Shown: positions 45,713 to 55,169 of the stretch, piece by piece
Position numbering within the stretch: position 1 is the stretch's first letter
How the letters are laid out: every line of letters starts with the position of its first letter
NCBI RefSeq assembly: GCF_014284235.1
Contig: NZ_JACOGD010000004.1
Span: 186,001 to 250,000 of the forward strand
Source: Cognatundibacterium curvum
Lineage (GTDB): Bacteria > Pseudomonadota > Gammaproteobacteria > Burkholderiales > Burkholderiaceae_D
Length of the DNA stretch: 64,000 bases
Reading direction: 5' to 3'
Translations under genes and position numbers: made by a program
The notes under the pieces: generated by a model
What the model was told of the DNA's origin: nothing
What the model saw: the letters and a program-made list of their open reading frames with translations, nothing else
Databases searched by the model: none

Positions 45713-47227
45713 TTACTGAAATCCGCTCACAGGAATTTTTCCTTCCGCCCGCACTTCACCCGCCAGCCAGGCGCGTGCCGCGTCAACCGCCGGTGCGGCA
45801 AAGCCATAAGTCAGCAAAGCAGGTGCATCGATATCGAGCATCTGGAAAGGATTCCACAGCACCAGATGCAGGTCGGGTTTCCAGCTATCCCTGACTTGCT
45901 GGCTATAGCGTATGCGTACCGTTGAGGCCAGAATCACATAGCGCCCATCTTGCGGCAAATCATCCCAGCGGAAGCTATCGGCATTGTCAAAGGTCACCGT
46001 CTCAACGTCGTACAGACTGCTTAACATGGCCGTGACTTTTTCTGCCGGTATGCCCGCTTCCGACACACCGTCGCTGACCACATCGGCACTGATAACCAGA
46101 CGCAGCTTGCTGCCCTTGGCTGGTGCGACCGGATTGCCGCAAGCGGTAAGTCCGCGTTTCCAGGCAGACGACATCAAAATGCGGTCAGCCAGTTCAGTCT
46201 GATACGCGCTTTGCTGACAAGGATAAGCCGTGGTCAGCTGACGTACCCGCGCCAGCCTTTGTTCTATCTCTGCCGCTGTAATCTGACCGCTCGCAATGAC
46301 CTGCGTCAGTGCTTCCAGGGTTTCTAACTGAGTTTCTGTGGTGCCCAGTGCCATCACCAGATCCGCACCAGCCAGCAAGGCTTTGACTGCCGCCTTGCCG
46401 ACACCATAGCGTCCTGCAATCGCATGCATATCCATACCATCGGTGATCACTACGCCCTGGTAATTCCATTGCTTGCGCAGCAGCCCGGTCAAAATCGCTT
46501 CTGACATGGTGGCCGGATTGTCGGCGTCCAGCGCCGGATACACGATGTGTGCTGTCATCATGGCAGGTGCCTTGCGACTGACGGCGATTTGGAATGGCGC
46601 CAGCTCCAGTGCCTGCAATTCTTCCAGTGTTTTATCGACGGTAGGTAAGTCGCGATGCGAATCAACATTGGTGTCGCCATGTCCCGGGAAATGTTTGACG
46701 CAGCACGCCACACCTTCCGACAAACTGCCATCCATCCAGGCCAGTGCCAGCTCCGCCGCACGGCCTGGATCGGAGCCGAAAGAGCGCTCAGAAATGACGG
46801 GATTATCTACGTTATTGTTCAGATCCAGCACCGGTGCAAAATTCCAGTTAAAACCCAGTGCCTTGACGCCGCGAGCAACTGCAGCGCCTACCTGATAACA
46901 TAATTCCTTGTCACCACTCGCACCCAGCGACATCGCAGCAGGCGGTTGTGGCACCCAGGTCGAACGCACCACAGCACCACCTTCCTGATCTAATGCGATC
47001 AATGCTTCCGGCCCCATGACAGCACGCAGATCGGCCGTCATTTTTTTCAATTGCAGTTCATCGGTCATATTGCCACGGAACAGACAGATGGCACGGATAT
47101 GGTGCTGCTTCAGGAAAGCGGCGGCCGCCTCATCCAGCTGGGTGCCCGGCATGCGTATCATGACCAGCTGACCAGCCAGGCGACGTGCTTCTTCGATACT
47201 CATTACTAATGGGGTTTCTTGCGTCAT
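45713..47227 (-). CDS. nagZ: GH3 beta-N-acetylglucosaminidase (NagZ-like, with extra C-terminal domain)
   Basis: 504 residues from the ATG at 47227, which overlaps the permease stop (ATGA). Catalytic nucleophile D263 (ITDGMDM); the NagZ-type K-H-F-P-G-H-G-x(4)-D-S-H at 178-191 supplies the His/Asp general acid pair that separates N-acetylglucosaminidases from other GH3 enzymes. Classic NagZ is about 340 residues; here about 160 more form a second domain. No signal peptide, so it hydrolyses (or phosphorolyses) imported chito-oligosaccharides in the cytoplasm. The longer upstream frame overlaps the permease and is not used. Confidence 0.9.
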   Translation of the reverse strand: MTQETPLVMSIEEARRLAGQLVMIRMPGTQLDEAAAAFLKQHHIRAICLFRGNMTDELQLKKMTADLRAVMGPEALIALDQEGGAVVRSTWVPQPPAAMSLGASGDKELCYQVGAAVARGVKALGFNWNFAPVLDLNNNVDNPVISERSFGSDPGRAAELALAWMDGSLSEGVACCVKHFPGHGDTNVDSHRDLPTVDKTLEELQALELAPFQIAVSRKAPAMMTAHIVYPALDADNPATMSEAILTGLLRKQWNYQGVVITDGMDMHAIAGRYGVGKAAVKALLAGADLVMALGTTETQLETLEALTQVIASGQITAAEIEQRLARVRQLTTAYPCQQSAYQTELADRILMSSAWKRGLTACGNPVAPAKGSKLRLVISADVVSDGVSEAGIPAEKVTAMLSSLYDVETVTFDNADSFRWDDLPQDGRYVILASTVRIRYSQQVRDSWKPDLHLVLWNPFQMLDIDAPALLTYGFAAPAVDAARAWLAGEVRAEGKIPVSGFQ

Positions 47228-48078
47228 TTCACTGCTCCATCCATGCCGCGCATAAAAAAGCGCTGGGTAAATAAAAAGGCCACCAGTATCGGTGCGACCG
47301 TCAAAATGGTTCCTGCTGCTATCACCCTGGTGCTGCTGCCATACGTGCCGCGTAAATACAGCACGCCGGCCGACAAGGGGAAATCTTCTGGCTTGGCGAT
47401 CACGATGGATGGCCAGATATATTCGTTCCAGGCTTCGACCGCGGTCAATATGCCTACCGTCGCCAGCCAGGGCGCGATCAATGGCAACACAATGCGGAAA
47501 AATACGGTCCATTCGCTGGCGCCATCCACCCGCGCCGCATCGAGCAAATCCTGCGGCACTTCATCGAAGGCTTGCTTGAGTAACAGGATAGACACGGCGG
47601 TAACCAGATTCGGCAAGACCACAGCGGTATAGGTATCGACCAGCCCGAGCCGGGTCATGCTGATGAAGTTGACCAGAAAATTCACTTCAGAAGGCAGCAC
47701 CATGGTCAGCAACACCACACCGATAATCAGACGGCGGCCACGGAATTGCATGCGCGACAGCGGATACGCCGCCATAGAGCAAATAACTAATTTACCGGCC
47801 ACGGTAAGCAAGGTAATCAGGATGGAATTTTTGTAAAACGCCAGTATCGGTATAACCCGGAATACTTCGGCAAAGTTATCCAGTGCCACGCCTTGCGGCC
47901 AGAAAGCTGGCGGAAACGCGAAGGTATTGCCCTTGGTCGACAAGGCCACCACCAGCGTCCACCAAAACGGAAAAACGCATATCACTGCGATCAGTGTCAG
48001 TAGCAGATAATGCAGCAAGGGACTGAGCACGCGCTGCAACAAATGGAGTCGTGCGTTCGAAAAAAGTGCATGTTTCAT
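47224..48078 (-). CDS. sugar ABC permease (MalG type)
   Basis: 284 residues from ATG 48078, overlapping the preceding permease stop (ATGA). Six membrane spans and the EAA loop D-A-A-R-V-D-G-A-S-E-W-T-V-F-F-R-I-V-L-P. Second inner-membrane subunit of the carbohydrate transporter. Confidence 0.9.
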   Translation of the reverse strand: MKHALFSNARLHLLQRVLSPLLHYLLLTLIAVICVFPFWWTLVVALSTKGNTFAFPPAFWPQGVALDNFAEVFRVIPILAFYKNSILITLLTVAGKLVICSMAAYPLSRMQFRGRRLIIGVVLLTMVLPSEVNFLVNFISMTRLGLVDTYTAVVLPNLVTAVSILLLKQAFDEVPQDLLDAARVDGASEWTVFFRIVLPLIAPWLATVGILTAVEAWNEYIWPSIVIAKPEDFPLSAGVLYLRGTYGSSTRVIAAGTILTVAPILVAFLFTQRFFMRGMDGAVK

Positions 48079-48938
48079 GTGCGCTGCCTCGGTCTCAGGT
48101 ATTGCAAACACACAGCGGCAATCACGATGCAGCTGAGCGATACCACAAAACTGGCGGCCAGACCACGCGGCAGTTTCAAATGCTTGAGGCCCTGGTCATA
48201 CGCATAGTAAAGCGCGGTAAAGGTGGAGTTCATCGGGCCGCCCTGGGTCAGCACATCGACCTCCTGATAGGCCTTCAGTGCAGCCAGTACACACATGATG
48301 CTGCAGATCATGACGGTAGGCAGCAGCATAGGAAAAGTAATGTGCCAGAAACGCTGCCAGCGGTTCGCACCATCAAGCAAGGCAGCTTCCTCGACTTCTG
48401 CCGGCAGCGATTGCAGTGCGGCCAGATACATCACCATATACCAGCCCAGACCACGCCAGAACGATACAAACATCACGCACAGTAAAGCCAGCACATCGTC
48501 CGACAACCAGCCCAAAGGTGCGGCGATCAGATGCGCGCGCAGCAAGACATAGTTGAGTGCGCCCTGTTCATGAAACATAAAGCCCCACATGATGCCGACC
48601 ACTGACACGGTGGTCACCACCGGCACATAAAACGCGGCGCGGAACCAGCGTATCGCAGGTAAGCGATTATTCACCAGCACCGCCAACAGGATGGCAGCCA
48701 GCTGCGTGCAAGGCACGACCAGCAAAAACACAAAGGAATTGCGCAAGCCGGTCAGGAACATTTCATTATTGAATAGCGCGACATAATTATCCAAACCGAC
48801 CCAATGGGTTTCGCGCATCAGGCTGAAATCGGTGAAACTCAGATACGAGCCATACAGCACGGGCCAGAATGAAAAGGCCGCCAGTAACAGCAAAGCCGGT
48901 GTCACGAACAGCCAGGCAAGCAGACGTTGTGGATTCAT
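48075..48938 (-). CDS. sugar ABC permease (MalF/UgpA type)
   Basis: 287 residues, six membrane spans, EAA loop (E-E-A-A-L-L-D-G-A-N-R-W-Q-R-F-W-H-I-T-F-P). Starts within the stop of the binding-protein gene (ATGA overlap). Subunit of the carbohydrate importer. Confidence 0.9.
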   Translation of the reverse strand: MNPQRLLAWLFVTPALLLLAAFSFWPVLYGSYLSFTDFSLMRETHWVGLDNYVALFNNEMFLTGLRNSFVFLLVVPCTQLAAILLAVLVNNRLPAIRWFRAAFYVPVVTTVSVVGIMWGFMFHEQGALNYVLLRAHLIAAPLGWLSDDVLALLCVMFVSFWRGLGWYMVMYLAALQSLPAEVEEAALLDGANRWQRFWHITFPMLLPTVMICSIMCVLAALKAYQEVDVLTQGGPMNSTFTALYYAYDQGLKHLKLPRGLAASFVVSLSCIVIAAVCLQYLRPRQRT

Positions 48939-50272
48939 GAGTGCGCGCGCCTGTGTAACTTGCGATTCCAGATCAGCACCGCTTCATCCAGCGCTTCCTG
49001 AATATCACGTTTACCGGTCACTCCGGCCTCCACTGCTTTCACCAGAAAACGGCGTAACTCATCGTAGTCGTCGATACCAGCCACATACAGACTACGCGCA
49101 GAATTCATGGAGTTGGCCGCCACATTCAGCGCCTGCTCTGCCGCGCCGGTTTGCTCGGGCAGGATACGGAAATACGGGTGCGCCAGAGCCTGTTTGGTAG
49201 TCGGCATTACGCCCGCCATTTTGGCAAAGGCGAGCTGATTATTTTCGCCGGTCAGAAAACGTGCGAACTCTGCAATCGTCGGTAATTCGGATTTTTTGAC
49301 GCCTTTAGGTATCGCGAAATGGAACATCCAGCCACCATCATTGATGCCGGTTGGCCCGGCAGGCACAGGGAATATCCCGGTCTGCGCATAAATCTCAGGC
49401 GCATCGGTCTGTATGCGCCGGATCGCGGTTGGTGCACTCACCATCAACCCAAGCCGTCCGCCCAGATAGGCATCGACCACGGCTGGAAAATTATCTTCTG
49501 CAAACAATTTATCTTTGAGCAGGCCACCCGCTTTGTAAGTCGCAGCGAGCTTGCGTATCAGGCTCACATGCGCAGGCGAATTGAAGACCGCCTTGCCATC
49601 GCTGACCAGCGCTAAGCCCTGCTGCATCAGAAAGCCATCTATCTTTCCTAAGGCCGGTGCATAACCAGGCTTGCCGGTACGCGCAGAAATCATCACTGCC
49701 AAGGCCAGCAACTGATCCATATTTTCTGGCGCTTTGACATGTCCTGTTGCGGCCAGGATGCTGCGGTTATAGGCAATCACATTCACATTACTATAATGCG
49801 GGAAGCCATATACTTTTCCATTGAAACGTAAATCAGCCAGTGCAGCATCGGTATAATCGGGCGCCCTACCAGGCACCGCCAGCCACTGATCGACCGGCTC
49901 TAACAAGCCATCGCGCGCCATTTCTTCGGCCCAGGGCACACTCAGATTGACCAATGCAGGCGGTCTTCCGGCCGCAATCGCAGTGATCAGTTTCAGCTGC
50001 AATATGTCCCAGGGAAAGTCCACCCATTCGATTTTGACGCCGGGATGCTTAGCTTCGTACTGGCGTACCAACTCCTGAAAATAAGGAATGAATTTTGGCT
50101 TGAGGCTCATGGTCCAGAATTCAATTTTCTGGGCAGCCAAAACAGGGCCAGGCAATGCCAGCATCAAGCCAGCCAGCATGAGCACTGAGAACATACCAGC
50201 CGGGAGCCGGGACCGACAGCCTATGCGACAGGCATGCTGCCACCAGCTATTTAAAAATCGCATATATTTCAT
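48935..50272 (-). CDS. sugar ABC transporter substrate-binding protein
   Basis: 445 residues from ATG 50272; an ATG three codons later is equally possible since AGGA is closer to ideal for it. A hydrophobic segment ending ALPGPVLAA-QK is the signal peptide. The mature part (KIEFWTMSLKPKFIPYFQ, then Y-E-A-K-H-P-G-V-K-I-E-W-V-D-F-P-W) is a family-1 solute-binding protein for sugars. Periplasmic receptor for GlcNAc or chitobiose, inferred from the neighbours. A 146-bp gap separates it from the deaminase gene. Confidence 0.88.
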   Translation of the reverse strand: MKYMRFLNSWWQHACRIGCRSRLPAGMFSVLMLAGLMLALPGPVLAAQKIEFWTMSLKPKFIPYFQELVRQYEAKHPGVKIEWVDFPWDILQLKLITAIAAGRPPALVNLSVPWAEEMARDGLLEPVDQWLAVPGRAPDYTDAALADLRFNGKVYGFPHYSNVNVIAYNRSILAATGHVKAPENMDQLLALAVMISARTGKPGYAPALGKIDGFLMQQGLALVSDGKAVFNSPAHVSLIRKLAATYKAGGLLKDKLFAEDNFPAVVDAYLGGRLGLMVSAPTAIRRIQTDAPEIYAQTGIFPVPAGPTGINDGGWMFHFAIPKGVKKSELPTIAEFARFLTGENNQLAFAKMAGVMPTTKQALAHPYFRILPEQTGAAEQALNVAANSMNSARSLYVAGIDDYDELRRFLVKAVEAGVTGKRDIQEALDEAVLIWNRKLHRRAHS

Positions 50273-50418
50273 TTTCCTGTCACGACTTTCTAAATCCCGG
50301 ACGGCGTTGAAGATGTCTCTGTTTTTTTCTGGAACAGCGCAATTCTCGCTGCGCTCAGGCACAGTAGTCCTGAACGCAGTAAAGCACGAAGCACATTCAA
50401 GTATGGCGGTGCTGTTGT

Positions 50419-51441
50419 TTAGTTCGTCTTAGTGACTTTGCTTAAATGGCGTGGCTGATCTGGATTGAGTCCACGTGCTACCGACAAATGCGCAGCCATG
50501 ACGTAGAAAGCCTGAATCGCAACGATAGGGTCCAGATCCGGCGTAGCCGCAGTCGGCAGTGTCAGATTACGTTCTGCCACATTGTCAGGTGCTGCCAGTA
50601 AGACATTGGCACCGCGTCCGCGCATTTCTTCCGCCAGACGGATCAGGCCTTCCTGCGCCGCACCACGGGTTGCGAAAATCAGCAAAGGATAGCCATCGTG
50701 TATCAAGGCCATAGGACCATGTTTGATTTCTGCACCGCTGAAGGCTTCGGCCTGTATCACTGAGGTTTCTTTGAACTTCAAGGCAGATTCCAGCGCTACC
50801 GGAAAGCTGATACCACGTCCCACCACCATGATGCGCTGAGCCGGTGTCAGTACATCCAGTGCAGCCGACCAGTCGAGCTGGGTCGCAGCATGCAAGGCTT
50901 CCGGCAAGGCATCGATCGCGCTCAGGAAGTCTGCATCATTCTGCCAGTGGCCCGCCAGTCGGGCACCAGCGACCAGGGAAGTGATAAAACTCTTAGTCGC
51001 TGCCACACTGAGTTCCGGACCTGCATGCAAAGGCATAGTCCATTCAGCCGCCTGCGCCAATGGCGATGCAGCATCATTGACCAGCGCTACCGTAGTGGCA
51101 CCACCCTGGCGGAAATACGAAATCGGCTCCACCACATCCGGGCTTTGGCCAGACTGAGAAATCGCAATTGCGAGCGTGTCTTTGGTATGCAGCGGTGCTT
51201 TATTCAGCGTCACCAGCGACATAGGCAATGAGGTCACCAGACGGCCCAGACGCGCCATGATCAGGTAAGCCGCATAGTTGGCGGCATGATCGGAACTGCC
51301 GCGCGCCACCGTCAGCACGGAGGCTGGTGGATGCGCGCGCAGATGCGCGCCCAGATCGGCATAAGCCTGGCGTTCCTGAGTGAGTTGGTAAGCTACGCGT
51401 TCGGATGAAGCACAGGCTTCTTTAAGCATCTGAGAGGTCAA
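50419..51441 (-). CDS. SIS-domain glucosamine-6-phosphate deaminase (NagB-II type)
   Basis: 340 residues. Two SIS domains related to the isomerase half of GlmS (V-A-R-G-S-S-D-H-A-A-N-Y-A and G-R-G-I-S-F-P-V-A-L-E-S-A-L-K-F-K-E-T). Without the glutaminase domain such proteins deaminate GlcN-6-P to fructose-6-P and replace NagB. Start is probably TTG at 51441, six bases after GGAG; the ATG at 51429 is 18 bases away. It overlaps nagA by 20 bp. Confidence 0.88.
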   Translation of the reverse strand: MTSQMLKEACASSERVAYQLTQERQAYADLGAHLRAHPPASVLTVARGSSDHAANYAAYLIMARLGRLVTSLPMSLVTLNKAPLHTKDTLAIAISQSGQSPDVVEPISYFRQGGATTVALVNDAASPLAQAAEWTMPLHAGPELSVAATKSFITSLVAGARLAGHWQNDADFLSAIDALPEALHAATQLDWSAALDVLTPAQRIMVVGRGISFPVALESALKFKETSVIQAEAFSGAEIKHGPMALIHDGYPLLIFATRGAAQEGLIRLAEEMRGRGANVLLAAPDNVAERNLTLPTAATPDLDPIVAIQAFYVMAAHLSVARGLNPDQPRHLSKVTKTN

Positions 51442-52537
51442 TCTTTTCTCCTTCTACATACACGGCAATAAGGTTGAGGCTGGCATCCAGCACAACCAGG
51501 TCGGCGAACGCCCCCGCACGCAGGCGGCCACGTTCAGATAAACCGAGGTAATCAGCGGCGTAAGTAGAAACCCGTTTGGAAGCATCTTCCAGTGTGAGTC
51601 CGATACTGACCAGATTGCGTAGAGCCTGATCCATCGTCAGGGTGCTGCCAGCCAGCGTGCCATCTTCCAGACGCACACCACCCAGACATTTATGCACCAC
51701 CTGACGACCCAGCATGTATTGCCCGTCCGGCATACCGGATGCTGCGGTTGAATCGGTCACACAATACAAATGCGGAATTGCCCGCAGCGCTGCCTTGATC
51801 GCTCCCGGATGTACATGGAGCAGATCAGGAATAATTTCTGAAAATTCAGCATGGGCGAGCGCAGCGCCAACCATGCCGGGAGCGCGATGATCGAGTCGCG
51901 ACATCGCGTTATACAAATGGGTAAAGCCTTTGGCACCGTTTTCCAATGCAGCCACACCATCTTCATAGCTACCCAGGGTGTGACCAATTTGTACCTGCAT
52001 ACCCATTGCGGTCAGTTCGCGCACCAGTTGCAGATGTCCATCCATTTCGGGCGCGACCGTGATCAAACGTATCGGCGCGATCGCATGCAAATGCTGGACT
52101 TGTTGTAAGGAGCCGATACCAGCGAAATCCGGTTGCGCACCCAGCTTACCCGGATTGATATACGGGCCTTCCAGATGCACACCCAACACCCGCGCTGAGT
52201 TGGCAGGACGCGTATCCACCAGTGGACGAATCGCGTGTAAGGCCGCTTCAATATCCGCCTGCGGCGCGGTCATGGTGGTCGCCAGCAAACTGGTCGTGCC
52301 ATGCTTGGCATGCTGACGCGCAATCACGGAAACCGCGTCTCCGGCTTCCATCGTGTCTTTGCCACCGGCACCATGCACATGCAGATCCACAAAACCAGGC
52401 AGGATATAAGGCTGCTCAGCATCTGCCGTATTTTCACCAGCGTGTATCGCGGCGATTTTTTCGCTAAATTCTATGCGCCCCTGCACCCAGCCTTCCGGCG
52501 TCAGGATTTTCCCTTGTAAGCCTTGATGCAAACTCAT
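51422..52537 (-). CDS. nagA: N-acetylglucosamine-6-phosphate deacetylase
   Basis: 371 residues. Metal and catalytic residues of the amidohydrolase fold: H53/H55 (HVHG), E123 (HLEGPY), H186 (GHT), H207 (HLYNAM) and catalytic D262 (TDS). Converts GlcNAc-6-P to GlcN-6-P. ATGA overlap with the regulator gene. Follows kinase and regulator, precedes deaminase: the order of the pathway. Confidence 0.96.
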   Translation of the reverse strand: MSLHQGLQGKILTPEGWVQGRIEFSEKIAAIHAGENTADAEQPYILPGFVDLHVHGAGGKDTMEAGDAVSVIARQHAKHGTTSLLATTMTAPQADIEAALHAIRPLVDTRPANSARVLGVHLEGPYINPGKLGAQPDFAGIGSLQQVQHLHAIAPIRLITVAPEMDGHLQLVRELTAMGMQVQIGHTLGSYEDGVAALENGAKGFTHLYNAMSRLDHRAPGMVGAALAHAEFSEIIPDLLHVHPGAIKAALRAIPHLYCVTDSTAASGMPDGQYMLGRQVVHKCLGGVRLEDGTLAGSTLTMDQALRNLVSIGLTLEDASKRVSTYAADYLGLSERGRLRAGAFADLVVLDASLNLIAVYVEGEKIDLSDA

Positions 52538-53268
52538 CTGAACAACTCCGCAACGAAGTCATAGTAATCGCTGCGGCAGTATGAATGCGATAATTCTATT
52601 GCCGTACCATTGGGCAGATAAGCAACACGGGTGATAAATAACATCGCCGCGCCTTGCTTGATATCTGCCAGCCTTGCCTGCTCTGCTGTCGCATTCACCG
52701 CACGGATATGCTGCAGCGCGCGCGTCGGTGCCACATTATGCGATTCCAGATAGCCGTACAAACTGTCGGTCACCAGTTTAGGATTAGGCATGTACATGGC
52801 GGGTATGGTCGTACTCTCTATCGCCATCACTACATTGTCCGCAGTACGCAAACGTTTAAGGCGCGACACCACTGTATTCGGTGATAAACCTAAAGATAAA
52901 ATCTCTTCCGGCGAGGCGACCCCGGTATCACGAGAAATCCAGCGAGAACCAGGCACAAAACCACGCTGACGCAATTCTTCACTGAAGTTAGTCAGACGCG
53001 ATAAAGGCTGCTCCAGCTTAGGCGTGATATAGGTGCCGGAACCATGTTTGCGCGTCAGCAAACCACGTTCACACAGCATGTCTATGGCTTTACGAGCCGT
53101 TACCCGGGAAATTTCCAGTGTTTCGGAAAGCATGCGCTCAGAGGGCAAGGCTTCATCCGGCTGCCATAAACCACTATGTATGCCATTGGCCAGTTTATTG
53201 GCCAGTTGCAGATAAAGCGGTGTGGAACTCTCGCTATCTGGTTTGAAATCAATTATGTGTGACGACAT
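52534..53268 (-). CDS. GntR-family regulator (HutC/UTRA type, NagQ/NagR-like)
   Basis: 244 residues. N-terminal winged helix: L-P-S-E-R-M-L-S-E-T-L-E-I-S-R-V-T-A-R-K-A-I-D-M-L, then a UTRA ligand-binding domain (P-I/Y-x-Y-L-E-S...RIT-R-V-A-Y-L). Embedded in the GlcNAc operon, so it is the likely reader of the TGGTATT operators at 54386, 58207 and 62139, with an amino-sugar phosphate as effector (inferred). Confidence 0.9.
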   Translation of the reverse strand: MSSHIIDFKPDSESSTPLYLQLANKLANGIHSGLWQPDEALPSERMLSETLEISRVTARKAIDMLCERGLLTRKHGSGTYITPKLEQPLSRLTNFSEELRQRGFVPGSRWISRDTGVASPEEILSLGLSPNTVVSRLKRLRTADNVVMAIESTTIPAMYMPNPKLVTDSLYGYLESHNVAPTRALQHIRAVNATAEQARLADIKQGAAMLFITRVAYLPNGTAIELSHSYCRSDYYDFVAELFR

Positions 53269-53307
53269 ATGTGCCTCCCCTGTTTTGCTTTTCGTTTTTA
53301 TGCGTTT

Positions 53308-54279
53308 TTATGCGTTCTTGTGCATGGTGTGCATGGTGTGCTGGAGGTGACGCTTAATCAGCAGCATCGCGCCATGCGCAGACCCACCCACCGGTGCCTG
53401 TATTCTTTGCTGTAAAGGCTGAGGAATATATGGCAGTATCATTTCCGCCAAACCTCCGCTCAATGCGACCGGCAAACTCTGTTGCGGGTCGAGTGCCAAG
53501 GCCATTTGTTGCACATCACGCCCAGCCTGCAACATCATTTCTCTGGCCACCTGACTGCCCGCCGCATGCCGTATCACGACCGGAGCCAGCGTGGCATAAC
53601 GGGTTTGATTGGCGGCTGCAAGCCAGTTGAACATCGCAGCCTGATCAGTGCCCAGATGCTCAAATAACTCTGCCGAAAAAGCATCTGCAGGCAAACGTCC
53701 ATCCATCACGCGCTGAGCGTAATTAACGGCCTGAAAGCCCAGCCAGGCGCCACTGGCTTCATCGCCCACTGGAAAGCCCCAGCCGCCAACTTCGCGCCGC
53801 TTACCATCTTGCGTTAACATCTCGCCCACACTGCCAGTCCCAAGTGCAATCACGACACCGGCTGCACCAGCATGCGCACCCAGCAGGGTGGTATAGGCAT
53901 CAGTCTCAACCACGATGCGGCCAAAGCCTGGATTCAGTGCGATAAATTCGTTTGCCCAGTGCACATTGTTGACACCCGCCAAACCACAGCCTATCGCGAC
54001 CTCACTCAATGCCACATTCGCCACGCCCGCAGCGCTGAATGCTGACTGCAGAGCCAGCTGAATCTGCTGCCATGCCTTATCACGACCATGCGCCAGACCA
54101 GACGGCCCTGCCGCACCACGCGCAATCTCTTCGCCATCGGCATCACATAACACGACTCTCGTGCCCGTTCCACCTCCATCGACACCAACGATATAGCGAT
54201 AGGCCTGAGCAGACTCAGCGACGTCTGCAGCCTTAGATAAGGAAACTGAATTTCCTGATTTTAATTCTTCTGAATTCAT
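53308..54279 (-). CDS. BadF/BadG/BcrA-type N-acetylglucosamine kinase
   Basis: 323 residues. ASKHA fold: phosphate loop V-G-V-D-G-G-G-T-G-T-R at 31-41, second G-T-G-S-V-G motif, and A-L-S-G-G-L near the end. Related to eukaryotic NAGK and bacterial glucosamine/GlcNAc kinases; phosphorylates imported GlcNAc. First gene of the leftward operon, with the three-box operator 107 bp upstream. The 3' end contains a short 9-bp duplication (CATGGTGTG) giving H-T-M-H-T-M. Confidence 0.88.
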   Translation of the reverse strand: MNSEELKSGNSVSLSKAADVAESAQAYRYIVGVDGGGTGTRVVLCDADGEEIARGAAGPSGLAHGRDKAWQQIQLALQSAFSAAGVANVALSEVAIGCGLAGVNNVHWANEFIALNPGFGRIVVETDAYTTLLGAHAGAAGVVIALGTGSVGEMLTQDGKRREVGGWGFPVGDEASGAWLGFQAVNYAQRVMDGRLPADAFSAELFEHLGTDQAAMFNWLAAANQTRYATLAPVVIRHAAGSQVAREMMLQAGRDVQQMALALDPQQSLPVALSGGLAEMILPYIPQPLQQRIQAPVGGSAHGAMLLIKRHLQHTMHTMHKNA

Positions 54280-54721
54280 GTGGGCACGTTGGACTTGCAG
54301 CTTAATTCAGACTCAGACGCGAGCCTGAATCAACTCAAATAGTTTCTGTTAAAATCATAAGCTTCACTGTAAAAGTAATAGCTAGTGGTTGTCAATAGGT
54401 ATTTAAGTGGTATTTAACAATGTGCAGCAATTTAAGCTACCTTAGCCGCCACACACTTACATACCTCTGCATACAACATGCCGCGCTAAGACTTACCCAG
54501 CCTCAAGCTATACCACGGAACGACCACACCACTTCCTGATTCAGCGCTACCTTTACTGTCTGAATCTGCCCACTGGCATCAGACCTGTTTTCAAAGCCCA
54601 GACCCGCATACCAGACAGATATATCAGCCTGGCACACAAGTACCTGAGCGCCCGACTGAGCGCAGACATCTGCGATGCCTGCGACTTCCCTGAATGCTTT
54701 TACTTCAGCCTTACTTCGGCC
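54280..54721. other. regulatory region upstream of the GlcNAc operon
   Basis: 442 bp. The first half holds the operon promoter and operator (54366-54414). The rest up to the exbD stop shows no gene; near 54696-54728 an 11-bp unit (CCTTACTTCGG-like) occurs three times and runs into the end of exbD. Confidence 0.5.
54366..54414 (-). promoter_or_regulatory. promoter and three-box operator of the GlcNAc operon
   Basis: Plus-strand boxes TGGTTGT (54386-54392), AGGTATT (54397-54403), TGGTATT (54408-54414), each 11 bp apart. Leftward TTGACA (54390-54395) overlaps the first box; 18 bp on is TACAGT (54366-54371). Confidence 0.7.
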
Positions 54722-55156
54722 TTACTTCATAAACTGCTCATTGCCAACCATACCGATCTTGGTCACGCCCAGGCGCTGGGCTGAGGCCATCACCGCTGCT
54801 ACCGATTTGTACGGTACCACGGCGTTTGGACGCAGATGCACTTCCGGCTGATCCGGCTGGCTTGCCACTTCGGTCAGCTTGGCTTCGAGTTCGTTACGGT
54901 TAGCGACTGCCACACCATTCCACAACACGGTGCCGTCAAAGTCGACGTCGATGTTGACCACCACTGGTTCCACCGGATTCTTCGGCGCGGCCTGGTTGGT
55001 TGGCATGTTCAGATTCACGGAGTGATTCTGAATCGGGATGGTGATGATGAGCATGATGATCAGTACCAGCATCACGTCGATCAGCGGGGTCATGTTCATT
55101 TCGATCATGACTTCCGGATCAGCCGATGAGCTGCCTGAACCTACTTGCATTCCCAT
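54722..55156 (-). CDS. exbD: ExbD-family protein (second of tandem pair)
   Basis: 144 residues with one membrane segment carrying the essential Asp in M-T-P-L-I-D-V-M-L-V-L (about 20-40) and a periplasmic domain. Tandem exbD genes are typical of TonB systems in Xanthomonas and other carbohydrate scavengers. 13 bp after its twin; last gene of the tonB operon. Confidence 0.92.
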   Translation of the reverse strand: MGMQVGSGSSSADPEVMIEMNMTPLIDVMLVLIIMLIITIPIQNHSVNLNMPTNQAAPKNPVEPVVVNIDVDFDGTVLWNGVAVANRNELEAKLTEVASQPDQPEVHLRPNAVVPYKSVAAVMASAQRLGVTKIGMVGNEQFMK

Positions 55157-55169
55157 GTCAGATCCTTTC

